A DNA stretch of 64,000 nucleotides from Flavobacterium sp. AG291. GTDB lineage: Bacteria > Bacteroidota > Bacteroidia > Flavobacteriales > Flavobacteriaceae. This document shows, one piece after another, positions 24,865-33,805 of the stretch. The position numbers and the translations under genes are program-made. How positions within the stretch are numbered: position 1 is the stretch's first letter; each line of letters begins with the position of its first letter. The notes beneath the pieces were generated by a model, which worked only from the letters and a program-made list of their open reading frames with translations, had not been told where the DNA came from and did not search any database. The stretch lies in NCBI RefSeq assembly GCF_003350375.1, contig NZ_QQAR01000014.1, positions 62,001 to 126,000 on the forward strand. Reading direction: 5' to 3'.

Positions 24865-25746
24865 ATGAGCGAATGGGACGGTAAGTCCAAGGGTAATCTC
24901 CTTGGGTATAAAATATTTGTATTTTGTATCAGGAACTTTGGGATAAGGCCGTCTTATGCGGTTTTATATTTTGTTGCGTCTTATTATTTTCTTTTTCTTA
25001 AAAAAACCAACAGGGTAACTTTTTACTATTTTCATAACCGCCTGGGTTATTCTAGGGTTCGTGCCCGGAAAATGGTTTTTATGAGTTACTACACATTTGG
25101 ACAAACACTAATAGATAAAACAGCTATTTCTGCCGGAATGCGCAATAGTTTTACCTATGAGTTTGACGGTATCGAACGATTGAGAAGCCTTCTGGCTGAT
25201 AAAAAGGGCGGAGTGCTTATAAGTGCCCATATCGGGAACTTTGAGATTGCTGAATATTTTTTATCTGATCTTGACGATAAATTCCAGATTAATTTATTGA
25301 CTACCGATATGGAGCATCGCGCCATAAAACAGTATTTGGAAAGCATTGCATCTAAATCTTCGGTTAAGTTTATTATCATTAAGGATGATCTTTCGCACAT
25401 TTATGAAATAAACAATGCCCTTGCCAATAATGAACTCATATGCCTTACAGGAGATCGTTATATGGAGGGGGTAAAACATATTACCTATCCGCTTTTAGGT
25501 GAAGAAGCTAATTTTCCTTCAGGCCCTTTTCTAATTGCATCGCGCCTTAGGGTACCGGTGGTTTTTGTGTATGTAATGAAAGAAAAGAAACTTCATTATC
25601 ACTTATATGCCAGAGAAGCTGTGGTTAAGCATCGTGACGAAAAGGGACTGCTTGCGGCTTATGTTGAAAATCTTGAAGGGATGCTTAAAAAATATCCTTT
25701 GCAATGGTTCAATTACTTTGATTTTTGGCAATCCTTTAAAAAATAG
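24865..25746 (+). CDS. LpxL/HtrB-like lipid acyltransferase
   Basis: A 293-residue membrane-associated acyltransferase of the lipid A late acyltransferase family. An N-terminal hydrophobic stretch (residues about 30-50) is followed by the catalytic HxxxxE motif in ISAHIGNFEIAEYF and the acceptor-side motif around LTGDRYMEGVKH and FPSGPFLIASRLRVPVVFV. In aryl polyene clusters such enzymes are thought to attach acyl or polyene chains to the lipid anchor; direct lipid A acylation is the alternative. A 121-bp gap follows, with a small leader frame before darA. Confidence 0.9.
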   Translation: MSEWDGKSKGNLLGYKIFVFCIRNFGIRPSYAVLYFVASYYFLFLKKTNRVTFYYFHNRLGYSRVRARKMVFMSYYTFGQTLIDKTAISAGMRNSFTYEFDGIERLRSLLADKKGGVLISAHIGNFEIAEYFLSDLDDKFQINLLTTDMEHRAIKQYLESIASKSSVKFIIIKDDLSHIYEINNALANNELICLTGDRYMEGVKHITYPLLGEEANFPSGPFLIASRLRVPVVFVYVMKEKKLHYHLYAREAVVKHRDEKGLLAAYVENLEGMLKKYPLQWFNYFDFWQSFKK

Positions 25747-25811
25747 ATAAATCTTTAAAGGTCTCATAGTTATGTAGACCATCTTTTCTATCTTTAACGC
25801 CTGTTGGAGCG

Positions 25812-25871
25812 ATGAGAAAAACAGGGTTTGTAAGAAAAAAGACAAACTTTTTAGATAAAAGATTTAAATGA
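25812..25871 (+). CDS. Possible 19-codon leader ORF coupled to darA
   Basis: ATG at 25812 opens a 19-residue frame (MRKTGFVRKKTNFLDKRFK) whose TGA stop overlaps the darA start as ATGA at 25868-25871. It has a GGAG motif 5 bp upstream, unusual here because most genes in the window lack Shine-Dalgarno sequences. The peptide is strongly basic. It may serve translational coupling of darA rather than encode a working product; chance is also possible. Confidence 0.3.
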   Translation: MRKTGFVRKKTNFLDKRFK

Positions 25872-26779
25872 GAAATGTTCTTGTAATATACTTTTCGCAA
25901 TCGGGGCAATTGAAAGAAATTGCAGATAATATTGCGAACCCCCTGATTGATGATCCTGAGGTAAATGTTGTGTTTTATAACATTGAAATGGAAACGCCAT
26001 TTCCCTTTCCATGGAATAAAGAATCATTTTTTGATGCTTTTCCCGAATCATTCATGCAAATTCCTGCTAAGTTAAAGCCTGTTCCTCAGGCTGTACTTGA
26101 TATTAAATATGATTTGATACTGTTTCATTATCAGGTGTGGTTTTTATCTCCCTCTATTCCGGTAAATTCATTTTTAAAAAGTCCTGAAGCAAAACAACTG
26201 CTTAATAATACGCCTGTAGTAACTATTAGTGGAAGTCGTAATATGTGGTTTTTGGCACAGGAAAAAGTAAAAGCATTGCTAAAGCAAAATGGAGCTTTGC
26301 TAAAAGGCAATATTGCTCTTGTAGACAGAGCAGGAAACCTTATTAGCGTTATTACTATTGTGGAGTGGATGTTTAGCGGAAAAAAGGAAAAACATCTGGG
26401 GGTATTTCCGTTACCGGGAGTGTCGCAAAATGATATTGATGATGCTGTGAAATTTGGAAATACAATAAACACAGCTTTAAAAAGTAACGATTTTGATAGC
26501 CTGCAGCTAAGATTGCTTGATCAGGAGGCTGTTAAGGTGAGTCCTTACCTCGTTGCTGTAGATAAAAAGGGGAATTATGTTTTTAGCAAATGGACGAAAA
26601 TTATAACTAAAAGACCTGATAAACGTAAGAAGTTACTCAGGATTTTTGTGATTTATTTGGTGCTTGCAATTTGGGTTATATCGCCAATTGTGTATATCTT
26701 GCACATGCTTACGTATCCTTTTAAAATAAGGGCACACAAAAAAACTGTACAATATTATAAAGGCGTTGAAAGCGCATAA
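25868..26779 (+). CDS. darA: Dialkylresorcinol condensing enzyme DarA
   Basis: A 303-residue protein with a flavodoxin-like N-terminal domain: VIYFSQSGQLKEIADNI supplies the phosphate-binding loop, and LFHYQVWFLSPSIPVN plus VVTISGSRNMW line the flavin site. A hydrophobic segment at about 257-283 near the C-terminus may anchor it to the membrane. DarA is the partner of DarB; published work on dialkylresorcinol pathways shows that DarB forms a cyclohexanedione and DarA oxidises it to the aromatic resorcinol. darB follows after 17 bp. The resorcinol is then esterified to the aryl polyene acid to give flexirubin. Confidence 0.93.
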   Translation: MRNVLVIYFSQSGQLKEIADNIANPLIDDPEVNVVFYNIEMETPFPFPWNKESFFDAFPESFMQIPAKLKPVPQAVLDIKYDLILFHYQVWFLSPSIPVNSFLKSPEAKQLLNNTPVVTISGSRNMWFLAQEKVKALLKQNGALLKGNIALVDRAGNLISVITIVEWMFSGKKEKHLGVFPLPGVSQNDIDDAVKFGNTINTALKSNDFDSLQLRLLDQEAVKVSPYLVAVDKKGNYVFSKWTKIITKRPDKRKKLLRIFVIYLVLAIWVISPIVYILHMLTYPFKIRAHKKTVQYYKGVESA

Positions 26780-26796
26780 AAGGAGTTTAGGATACT

Positions 26797-27930
26797 ATGT
26801 TTGATGTATATATAACAAGAGCGGGAAAATATTTGCCTAACGAACCGGTTTCCAACGATGATATGGAAGGCATATTAGGGCTGATAAATGAAACCACATC
26901 AAAGGCCCGAAGGATTGTTCTTCGCAATAATGGTATTACAAATCGTTATTATGCTGTTGATAAACAAGGTAATATAACCCACAATAATGCTCAGCTGACT
27001 CATAATGCGATAAAAGAGCTTTATGATGAAGATTTTACAAAAAATGATGTAGAACTGCTTTCATGCGGTACAGCATCTCCTGATAATCTTTTTCCTTCAC
27101 ATGCCGCAATGGTGCATGGACTGATGGATAACAGGCCCATTGAGCTTAATGCGTCATCAGGTGTTTGTTGTGCGGGAATGAATGCTCTTAAATACGGTTT
27201 TTTAAGTGTGCGCTCGGGCAATACTAAAAATGCAGTATGTACAGGTTCTGAAAGATCGGCTACCTGGATGCTGGCCAATAAATTCAATAACGAGATCATT
27301 AATCTTAAGAGTCTGGAAGAGCAGCCTGTAATTGCATTTAAAAAAGAGTTTTTGAGATGGATGCTTTCGGATGGTGCAGGCGCATTGCTTCTTGAAGATA
27401 AGCCAAGAGGAGAGATATCGCTTAAGATAGAGTGGATGGAGTCGTACTCTTACGCACATGAATATGAAGCCTGTATGTATGCAGGTGGCGATAAGCTTGA
27501 AGACGGATCATTAAAGCCGTGGCAGGATTATGATGCGGAAGAGTGGTTAAAACAATCTATATTCTCGGTAAAGCAGGATGTAAAGCTGCTTGACGAGCAT
27601 GTAATGAGACTGGGGTCTTTAAGTACTAAAAATGCACTGGATAAGCACGGAGTAAATCCGGCTGATGTTGATTATTTATTACCGCACGTTTCTTCTAATT
27701 TCTTTGGGGGTAAGTTATATCAGGCTTTACTGGCTAATGGTGTTGATATTCCTGAGGAGAAATGGTTTTTAAACCTTAGCAGGGTGGGTAATGTAGGAGC
27801 TGCTTCAATTTATCTTATGGTAGAGGAACTGATGAATTCAGGAAAGCTTAAAAAAGGGGAGAAGCTACTGCTTGTGGTTCCGGAGAGTGGCAGGTTTACC
27901 TATTCGATAGCTTATCTAACGGTATGCTAA
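26797..27930 (+). CDS. darB: Dialkylresorcinol-forming ketosynthase DarB
   Basis: A 377-residue KAS III-type enzyme. Active-site residues by position: Cys125 in SGVCCAGMNAL, His297 in LLPHVSSNF and Asn332 in SRVGNVGAAS. It joins two acyl thioesters (a beta-ketoacyl and an enoyl chain) by Claisen and Michael steps to a 2,5-dialkylcyclohexane-1,3-dione, which DarA aromatises. Typical length for the family. The stop codon overlaps the next gene, so translation is probably coupled. Confidence 0.93.
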   Translation: MFDVYITRAGKYLPNEPVSNDDMEGILGLINETTSKARRIVLRNNGITNRYYAVDKQGNITHNNAQLTHNAIKELYDEDFTKNDVELLSCGTASPDNLFPSHAAMVHGLMDNRPIELNASSGVCCAGMNALKYGFLSVRSGNTKNAVCTGSERSATWMLANKFNNEIINLKSLEEQPVIAFKKEFLRWMLSDGAGALLLEDKPRGEISLKIEWMESYSYAHEYEACMYAGGDKLEDGSLKPWQDYDAEEWLKQSIFSVKQDVKLLDEHVMRLGSLSTKNALDKHGVNPADVDYLLPHVSSNFFGGKLYQALLANGVDIPEEKWFLNLSRVGNVGAASIYLMVEELMNSGKLKKGEKLLLVVPESGRFTYSIAYLTVC

Positions 27931-28355
27931 TGGAACCGATAATTTCAGGACAACTCGTTCAGGATCTGATTCCTCAAAAGGCACCTTTTGTAATGATAGA
28001 CAAGATGCTGGCTTTTGGAGAAAATACCATAACAGCAGGACTTACCGTAGCTGTGGATAATATTTTTGTAGAAAATGGCAGGTTTAACGAGTCGGGTATT
28101 GTAGAGCATATGGCTCAGTCGGTAGCTTTGTATACCGGATACCAGTTTTACCTTAAGAATGAACCTGCGCCTACAGGTTATATAGGCTCGGTTAAAGATG
28201 TTGTTATACTGGAGCTTCCGCTTCCTGGAGAAGATATTGTTACCGAAGTAAATGTTTTACATGAGTTTATGGGAGTAACCCTTGTGGATATTGTAACAAA
28301 AAGAAATAATATAAAGATAGCTTCCGGGCAGATGAAAACGGTATTAGCACAGTAA
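27930..28355 (+). CDS. Hot-dog 3-hydroxyacyl-ACP dehydratase (ApeP-like)
   Basis: A 141-residue single hot-dog protein. The start is either ATG 27930, overlapping the darB stop as TAATG, or ATG 27924; the first is preferred for its exact coupling. Motifs: LIPQKAPFVMIDKML (the FabZ-like HR-PF region without the usual His) and the central helix VEHMAQSVALYTGYQF, then the strand IGSVKDVVIL. Aryl polyene pathways use two unequal dehydratases; this one and 28360-28809 probably form a heterodimer, which is inferred from adjacency and relatedness. Confidence 0.85.
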   Translation: MEPIISGQLVQDLIPQKAPFVMIDKMLAFGENTITAGLTVAVDNIFVENGRFNESGIVEHMAQSVALYTGYQFYLKNEPAPTGYIGSVKDVVILELPLPGEDIVTEVNVLHEFMGVTLVDIVTKRNNIKIASGQMKTVLAQ

Positions 28356-28359
28356 CAAT

Positions 28360-28809
28360 ATGCAAAAGGCTATAGATATACATAATTATCTGCCGCATCG
28401 TGCACCGATGCTTATGGTTGATTTTATTGTTGATATAACTGCTCAAAAGGCAGAGACCGTTTTTACAATTAAAGAGGATAATGTTTTTGTGGATAATGGG
28501 GTCTTTTGTGAAGCAGGACTCATAGAGAATGCGGCACAAACCTGTTCGTCTATAGTAGGTAAATCCTATTTGGTAGATGATCAGGCAAAAGATATCCCAA
28601 ATGTAGATGTTATTGGGTTTATAAGTTCTATACGAACAGTTAAGATACATGCACTGCCCAGGCTGGGGAGTACAATTACTACAGTTGCAGATCTTATATC
28701 AAGATATGATACAGGAGGTTATACTACCTGTATGGTAAACTGTAAAAGCTATTGCAACGATGAGCTGCTATTAGAAGGCGAGATTAACCTATTTATACAG
28801 GAGCGATGA
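28360..28809 (+). CDS. Hot-dog 3-hydroxyacyl-ACP dehydratase, second subunit
   Basis: A 149-residue hot-dog protein with LPHRAPMLMVDFIVDI, the FabZ-type PHR-PML region retaining the His, and the helix ENAAQTCSSIVGKSYL, followed by IGFISSIRTVKI. It is related to the preceding gene (similar helix and strand order) but keeps the catalytic-type histidine that the neighbour lacks, so the pair may be a catalytic plus non-catalytic dimer. It begins 4 bp after its partner and overlaps the next gene by 4 bp. Confidence 0.85.
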   Translation: MQKAIDIHNYLPHRAPMLMVDFIVDITAQKAETVFTIKEDNVFVDNGVFCEAGLIENAAQTCSSIVGKSYLVDDQAKDIPNVDVIGFISSIRTVKIHALPRLGSTITTVADLISRYDTGGYTTCMVNCKSYCNDELLLEGEINLFIQER

Positions 28810-29207
28810 AAAAGAGTGAAGTACCACAGGACAAGAGTAATATAGAGTCGGTAAACATGCGCGAACTATGTTATGCGACCGATGAGAACGGTAACTATAC
28901 CACAGCTTTAAGTTCCGGCTGGGAGCCTAAAACCATTGCCCTTAGCAATGCCATCGATGATATCAAGGAACGAACAGAAGAGGCAAGGCAAAAGGTGGCA
29001 AACGGTGAGACAAGCCCAATACTGTATTTTATGGAGTTCAGTAAAATGGATGTGGGCATTCTTGCCGGATATACCGGTTTATGGCAATGGCGTATAAAAA
29101 GGCATTTTAAACCAAAAGTGTTTGCCGGACTTAGTGATAAGGTACTTCAAAAATATGCGGATGCTTTTTTGATTACCGTCAATGAATTAAGAAATTTTAA
29201 GGGCTGA
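28806..29207 (+). CDS. Cluster-specific hypothetical protein
   Basis: A 133-residue soluble protein I cannot assign. No signal peptide or membrane segment. It has an N-terminal acidic part (SVNMRELCYATDENGNYTTAL), a helix IDDIKERTEEARQKVANG, then PILYFMEFSKMDVGILAGYTGLWQWRIKRHFKP and a terminal helix VLQKYADAFLITVNELRNF. The FSKMDVGILAGYTGLWQW stretch looks like a helix-turn-helix-type unit, but DNA binding is not supported. It starts within an ATGA overlap with the dehydratase and is followed 4 bp later by a BtrH-like gene, so it is part of the pigment operon, and its tight link suggests it acts with the acyl transfer step. Confidence 0.75.
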   Translation: MKKSEVPQDKSNIESVNMRELCYATDENGNYTTALSSGWEPKTIALSNAIDDIKERTEEARQKVANGETSPILYFMEFSKMDVGILAGYTGLWQWRIKRHFKPKVFAGLSDKVLQKYADAFLITVNELRNFKG

Positions 29208-29211
29208 TATA

Positions 29212-30207
29212 ATGAAGACTGATTTTACGCATCACCAGTCAGCGCACTGCGAGAATGGTGTTGCTTCCAACTTATTAAAGCATAATGGGCTAAACATAAG
29301 CGAACCAATGGTTTTTGGTATCGGTTCAGGTTTGTTTTTTGTATATCTTCCGTTTATAAAGGTAAATCATGCACCGGCTTTTAGCTACAGGCCATTGCCG
29401 GGAATAATCTTCAGCAGGCTGGCGAAAAGGCTTGGCATAAAGATAAAAAGGCAAAAATTTTCGGGCTCTCAGGCTGCAGAGAAGGCACTTGAAGATAACC
29501 TGAAAAAAAACATACCATCAGGACTGCAGGTAGGGGTGTATAACCTTACCTATTTTCCGGATGATTATCGTTTTCACTTTAATGCACACAATCTTGTGGT
29601 GTATGGTAAAGAAGAAAACAATTACCTGATTAGTGATCCGGTTATGGAGACCGTAACAACCCTTACTGCTGAAGAGCTTGACAGGGTGCGTTTTGCCAAA
29701 GGGGCTTTCGCTCCTAAAGGACAAATTTATTATCCTGTTTATATCCCTGAAGAGATAGACTTTAAGAAAGCAATCACCAAAGCTATTAAAGCTACCTGTC
29801 GCGATATGCTGGCTCCTATGCCAATTATTGGTGTTGCGGGAATGCGTTATGTTTCGAAACAAATTCGCAAGTGGCCCGCAAAACACGGAGTTCGAAAAGC
29901 CAATCATTATCTCGCACAAATAGTGCGTATGCAGGAAGAGATAGGTACCGGTGGCGGAGGTTTCCGATTTATATATGCGGCATTTTTACAGGAAGCATCG
30001 GTAATTATGGAGAGCGAAGCATTAAAAACACTTTCGTTTGAAATGACCGAAATTGGTGATATGTGGCGTGACTTTGCCCTTGAGGCATCGCGCGTATACA
30101 AAAAGAGAAGCGCTCAGCAGGATGTGTATAACCTGTTGGCCGACAGGCTACTCGAAATAGCAGGCAGGGAAGAAGAATTCTTTAAAAAACTAAGAAAAGC
30201 GGTATAA
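29212..30207 (+). CDS. BtrH-like acyltransferase domain protein
   Basis: A 331-residue protein with an N-terminal BtrH-like domain (about residues 8-150) and a C-terminal DUF4872-type helical part. The likely nucleophile is Cys13 in SAHCENGVASNLL, with a His later in FHFNAHNLVVYG and Asp in YLISDPVMET, giving a papain-like triad. BtrH transfers an acyl group from an ACP to an amine during butirosin synthesis. Here it is a candidate for moving the aryl polyene acyl chain from the ACP to the resorcinol (ester formation), which is inference. Confidence 0.82.
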   Translation: MKTDFTHHQSAHCENGVASNLLKHNGLNISEPMVFGIGSGLFFVYLPFIKVNHAPAFSYRPLPGIIFSRLAKRLGIKIKRQKFSGSQAAEKALEDNLKKNIPSGLQVGVYNLTYFPDDYRFHFNAHNLVVYGKEENNYLISDPVMETVTTLTAEELDRVRFAKGAFAPKGQIYYPVYIPEEIDFKKAITKAIKATCRDMLAPMPIIGVAGMRYVSKQIRKWPAKHGVRKANHYLAQIVRMQEEIGTGGGGFRFIYAAFLQEASVIMESEALKTLSFEMTEIGDMWRDFALEASRVYKKRSAQQDVYNLLADRLLEIAGREEEFFKKLRKAV

Positions 30208-30210
30208 AAA

Positions 30211-30963
30211 ATGAGCAGCACCATCATTGAAATACAATCGCTTTCTAAAAAATACAAAGACGCCGATTTCTTTTCGGTGGATGATTTGTCATTATCGGTT
30301 AAGAAAGGTGAAATATTTGGATTACTTGGTCCTAACGGAGCAGGAAAGACTACACTTATTTCGATGTTATGTGGTTTGATAAAGCCCACATCAGGAAGTT
30401 TTACAATTGATGGGCTGTCCTATAAAAACGATGCAAAAGCGATCAAGAAGATTATTGGGGTCGTGCCTCAGGAATATGCATTGTATCCTACGCTTACAGC
30501 TTATGAGAATCTGATGTACTTTGGCAGTATGTATGGGCTTAAAGGCAAAGACCTGAAACAAAGAATTAATGATTCTCTTGATTTTCTCGGTTTGCTTAAG
30601 TTTGCTGACAAACAAATAGAAACCTTTTCGGGGGGTATGAAACGAAGAGTAAATCTTATTGCCGGATTGCTTCATGAGCCGGCAGTTTTGTTTCTGGACG
30701 AGCCTACTGTGGGTGTAGATGTACAGTCGCGAAACGTGATCATAGAATACCTTAAGCAGATAAACCAAAGAGGAACTACTATTATTTATACCTCACATCA
30801 CCTTGCCGAGGCACAGGATTTATGCAGCACAATTGCCATAATAGATACCGGTAAAGTAATTATAAAAGGTGCTCCTGAAGAGATTATAGAGGTAACAAAA
30901 AATGCACATTCTCTCGAAGATGTGTTTTTATCATTAACCGGTAATGAACTAAGAGATGAATAA
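30211..30963 (+). CDS. ABC transporter ATP-binding protein
   Basis: A 250-residue ATPase: Walker A GPNGAGKTT (near residue 38), Q loop in VPQEY, signature FSGGMKRRV, Walker B VLFLDEPTVGVD and the H loop in TSHHLAEA. It lies 3 bp after the BtrH-like gene and overlaps the permease gene by 8 bp, so the two form an ABC-2-type exporter, probably for pigment or a precursor. Confidence 0.95.
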   Translation: MSSTIIEIQSLSKKYKDADFFSVDDLSLSVKKGEIFGLLGPNGAGKTTLISMLCGLIKPTSGSFTIDGLSYKNDAKAIKKIIGVVPQEYALYPTLTAYENLMYFGSMYGLKGKDLKQRINDSLDFLGLLKFADKQIETFSGGMKRRVNLIAGLLHEPAVLFLDEPTVGVDVQSRNVIIEYLKQINQRGTTIIYTSHHLAEAQDLCSTIAIIDTGKVIIKGAPEEIIEVTKNAHSLEDVFLSLTGNELRDE

Positions 30964-32236
30964 GCTGCTAATATCTATATACAAGGAAATGCTGCTGCTG
31001 AAACGCGACATGGGAGGGCTTGTTATATTATTTATCATGCCGCTGTGTCTTGTTATTACCATAACGCTTATTCAGGACAGTACTTTTAAGACTGCAACCC
31101 AAAGCAAGATACCCATATTACTGGTAGATAATGATAAGGGTGAAGTATCTAAGATGGTGCAGAAAAACCTTGCAGGAAATGATTCTTTTAGTGTTATTAC
31201 CCAAAGCAACGGCAAGAATATAGATGAAGCATTCGCCAAAGAAAAAGTGTTTGATGGCGATTATCAATTGGCAATTATTATTCCTGAAGGATTAAGTTCG
31301 GGCTTAAAAACCAAAGTGGAGGAGAATGTGGCTAAGATAATGGAGGGATTGGGTGCAACGGACTCTGTTACGGCAGCTAAACCCCAAAAAATAACGCCAA
31401 AAGAGGTTCGTTTATATTTTGATCCTGCCTCGCAAACAGCTTTTAAAACAGCTGTGAAAAGTACGGTAGACAAAATGATCTCGCAGATTGAGACAAAGTC
31501 GATATATGATGCTTTCAGTGAACAGTTAGGGGAAGAAAGTACCGCTGCATTTAAGCAGGAAAGTTATATAAGCTTTAAAGAGATAGTGCCCATGTTCGAT
31601 AACAAAGAGCAGGTGCCTAACTCTACACAGCATAATGTGCCTGCATGGACATTGTTTGCCATGTTCTTTATTGTAGTGCCATTGTCAATAAACCTGGTAA
31701 AAGAGAAAAACCAGGGCACTCAGGTTAGGCTAAGGACAAACCCTGTATCATATGCTACAGTTATTGGAGGAAAAACGGTAACCTATCTGATTATTTGTAT
31801 GCTGCAGTTTTTCCTGATGCTTGCTACAGGAATGTTTATCTTCCCTAAAATTGGACTGCCGATCCTTGAGCTGAACGGTACCTTTTTTATGATGAGCCTT
31901 GTTGCATTGTTTAGCGGTTTGGCAGCGATAGGTTTTGGGATATTGCTTGGAACTGTTGCTAAAACGCAGGAGCAGTCGGCGCCATTTGGTGCGACGTCCG
32001 TAGTTATACTTGCTGCTGTAGGCGGAGTATGGGTACCTGTTTTTGCAATGCCCGAAATAATGCAGTATGTGGCTAAGGCATCACCCATGAACTGGGGGCT
32101 TGAAGCCTTTTATGATGTGCTTTTACGAAATAATTCAATAGCAGAAGTATGGCCGCTACTGTTGGCTTTATTTTTGTTTTTTATAGGTATGATAGGCCTG
32201 TCTATAATTTATGATGAGAAGAAAAGAGCAATATAG
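30956..32236 (+). CDS. ABC-2-type transporter permease
   Basis: A 426-residue membrane protein with one N-terminal helix (about 20-40), a large periplasmic domain (about 40-220), and a cluster of five C-terminal helices (about 228-415), the ABC-2 topology of DrrB/YhhJ-type exporters. The overlap with the ATPase gene by 8 bp and with the thioesterase gene by 26 bp shows tight coupling. Substrate unknown; the pigment or its lipid-linked precursor is inferred from the location. Confidence 0.92.
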   Translation: MNKLLISIYKEMLLLKRDMGGLVILFIMPLCLVITITLIQDSTFKTATQSKIPILLVDNDKGEVSKMVQKNLAGNDSFSVITQSNGKNIDEAFAKEKVFDGDYQLAIIIPEGLSSGLKTKVEENVAKIMEGLGATDSVTAAKPQKITPKEVRLYFDPASQTAFKTAVKSTVDKMISQIETKSIYDAFSEQLGEESTAAFKQESYISFKEIVPMFDNKEQVPNSTQHNVPAWTLFAMFFIVVPLSINLVKEKNQGTQVRLRTNPVSYATVIGGKTVTYLIICMLQFFLMLATGMFIFPKIGLPILELNGTFFMMSLVALFSGLAAIGFGILLGTVAKTQEQSAPFGATSVVILAAVGGVWVPVFAMPEIMQYVAKASPMNWGLEAFYDVLLRNNSIAEVWPLLLALFLFFIGMIGLSIIYDEKKRAI

Positions 32237-32660
32237 GGAAGTTACAGAGCTTACAGTTCAGCAGGAAATAAGGGTTCGTTTTAACGAAACCGATCCGCTT
32301 GGTATTGTATGGCACGGCTATTATATTACCTATTTTGAAGATGGGCGTGAGGCATTTGGCCGCAAACATGGTATTGGCTATCTTGATGTACATGAACATG
32401 GTTATACCACGCCAATTGTAAAATCAGGCTGTGAGCATAAATTGCCATTAAAGTATGGCGATGTTGCTACCATAGAAACAACTATTGTTGATACTCCGGC
32501 TGCAAAAATGATTTACAGGTTTAAAATATATAACGGTGAAGGAAATCTGGCCTGTACCGGTGAAACCATTCAGGTTTTTGTAAACGATGAAGGTCAGATG
32601 GTGTTAAATTACCCTCCTTTTTTTGAAGAATGGAGAAAAAAAGTGGGACTGGATAAATAA
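32211..32660 (+). CDS. 4-hydroxybenzoyl-CoA-type acyl thioesterase
   Basis: A 149-residue hot-dog thioesterase. The core motif is RFNETDPLGIVWHGYYITYFEDGREAF, the classical DxxGIVxxxxYxxxFExGR of 4HBT enzymes with the catalytic Asp in ETDPLG. It hydrolyses acyl-CoA or acyl-ACP thioesters, and would release or edit chains in the pigment pathway. It starts within the permease gene (26-bp overlap) and its TAA overlaps the next ATG by 1 bp. Confidence 0.9.
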   Translation: MMRRKEQYREVTELTVQQEIRVRFNETDPLGIVWHGYYITYFEDGREAFGRKHGIGYLDVHEHGYTTPIVKSGCEHKLPLKYGDVATIETTIVDTPAAKMIYRFKIYNGEGNLACTGETIQVFVNDEGQMVLNYPPFFEEWRKKVGLDK

Positions 32661-33805
32661 TGAAATTGAAGAATATATATATAACCCATACCAATTGTAT
32701 TACCCCGCTTGGCTTTGATGTAGATAGCAATATTGAGGCTATAGCTAATGGTATTACCGGTATAAGCAAACAGGAAAACAGTATGCTGCCCATACCGTTT
32801 TATGCAGGGGTTGTAAATAATGATAAGCTTGAGGCTGCTTTTGCTGTAATAAGTAATAATCAATCGTATACCCGATTGGAAAAAATGATATTACTGGCTT
32901 TGTACCCGGTACTACAGAAATCGGGAGTAAAACCGGACAGCAAAACGGCTTTAGTGCTTTCAACCACTAAAGGAAATATTACTTCGCTTTCAAAAGGCAA
33001 TAACTTACCGGACGAAGCTTACCTTCAGGGATTGGCAAACAATGTTGCAAATTTCTTTGGCTTTACTACAGAACCTGTGGTTGTGTCTAACGCCTGTGTG
33101 TCGGGTATTATGGCAATATCGGTAGCGAAAAGACTTATACAGGCAGGAATATATGATAATGCCTTTGTGGTTGCAGGAGATGAGGTTTCTGAATTTGTAC
33201 TTTCAGGATTCAATTCGTTTCAGGCGATGAGTGCAGAGCCATGCAAGCCTTATTCTGCCAACAGGACAGGAGTTACACTGGGTGAAGCAGCAGCGGCAGT
33301 ATTAGTGACAAAAGAGTCGGTTAATGCTAAAGCAACAGTGATTGGCGACGGATCTATAAACGATGCCAACCATATATCCGGGCCGTCGCGTACGGGAGAA
33401 GGACTGGTTAGAAGCATAGAAAGTGCACTGAAAGAATCGGGGATTAGTGCCGGAGCGATCGATTATATTTCGGCTCACGGAACAGCGACACCTTTTAATG
33501 ATGAGATGGAAGCTATAGCTTTTAACAGGCTTGGGCTGAATGAAGTTCCTGTAAATAGTTTAAAAGGATATTACGGGCATACACTTGGCGCTTCGGGATT
33601 ACTGGAAACAGTTATCGCACTCGAAGCAATGGATAAGAACAAACTCTTCGCTTCGATGGGTTATGATGAACCGGGGGTATCTCAGGCTATAAATGTGATT
33701 GAAAAAACAGAAGAGAAGGAAATAAATTACCTTCTTAAAACGGCTTCAGGTTTTGGAGGCTGTAATACGGCAGTGATATTTGAAAAGGCAAACAATGGCA
33801 AATAA
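32660..33805 (+). CDS. Beta-ketoacyl-ACP synthase
   Basis: A 381-residue ketosynthase with Cys146 in VSNACVSGIMAI, His273 in ISAHGTATP and His307 in YYGHTLGASG, so the triad is complete. It is shorter than the 23393 and 34668 enzymes, with less conserved N-terminal half. It is followed by a 203-residue half-ketosynthase-like gene (11-bp overlap) and an ACP. Probably one of the priming or late-elongation ketosynthases of the polyene. Confidence 0.9.
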   Translation: MKLKNIYITHTNCITPLGFDVDSNIEAIANGITGISKQENSMLPIPFYAGVVNNDKLEAAFAVISNNQSYTRLEKMILLALYPVLQKSGVKPDSKTALVLSTTKGNITSLSKGNNLPDEAYLQGLANNVANFFGFTTEPVVVSNACVSGIMAISVAKRLIQAGIYDNAFVVAGDEVSEFVLSGFNSFQAMSAEPCKPYSANRTGVTLGEAAAAVLVTKESVNAKATVIGDGSINDANHISGPSRTGEGLVRSIESALKESGISAGAIDYISAHGTATPFNDEMEAIAFNRLGLNEVPVNSLKGYYGHTLGASGLLETVIALEAMDKNKLFASMGYDEPGVSQAINVIEKTEEKEINYLLKTASGFGGCNTAVIFEKANNGK

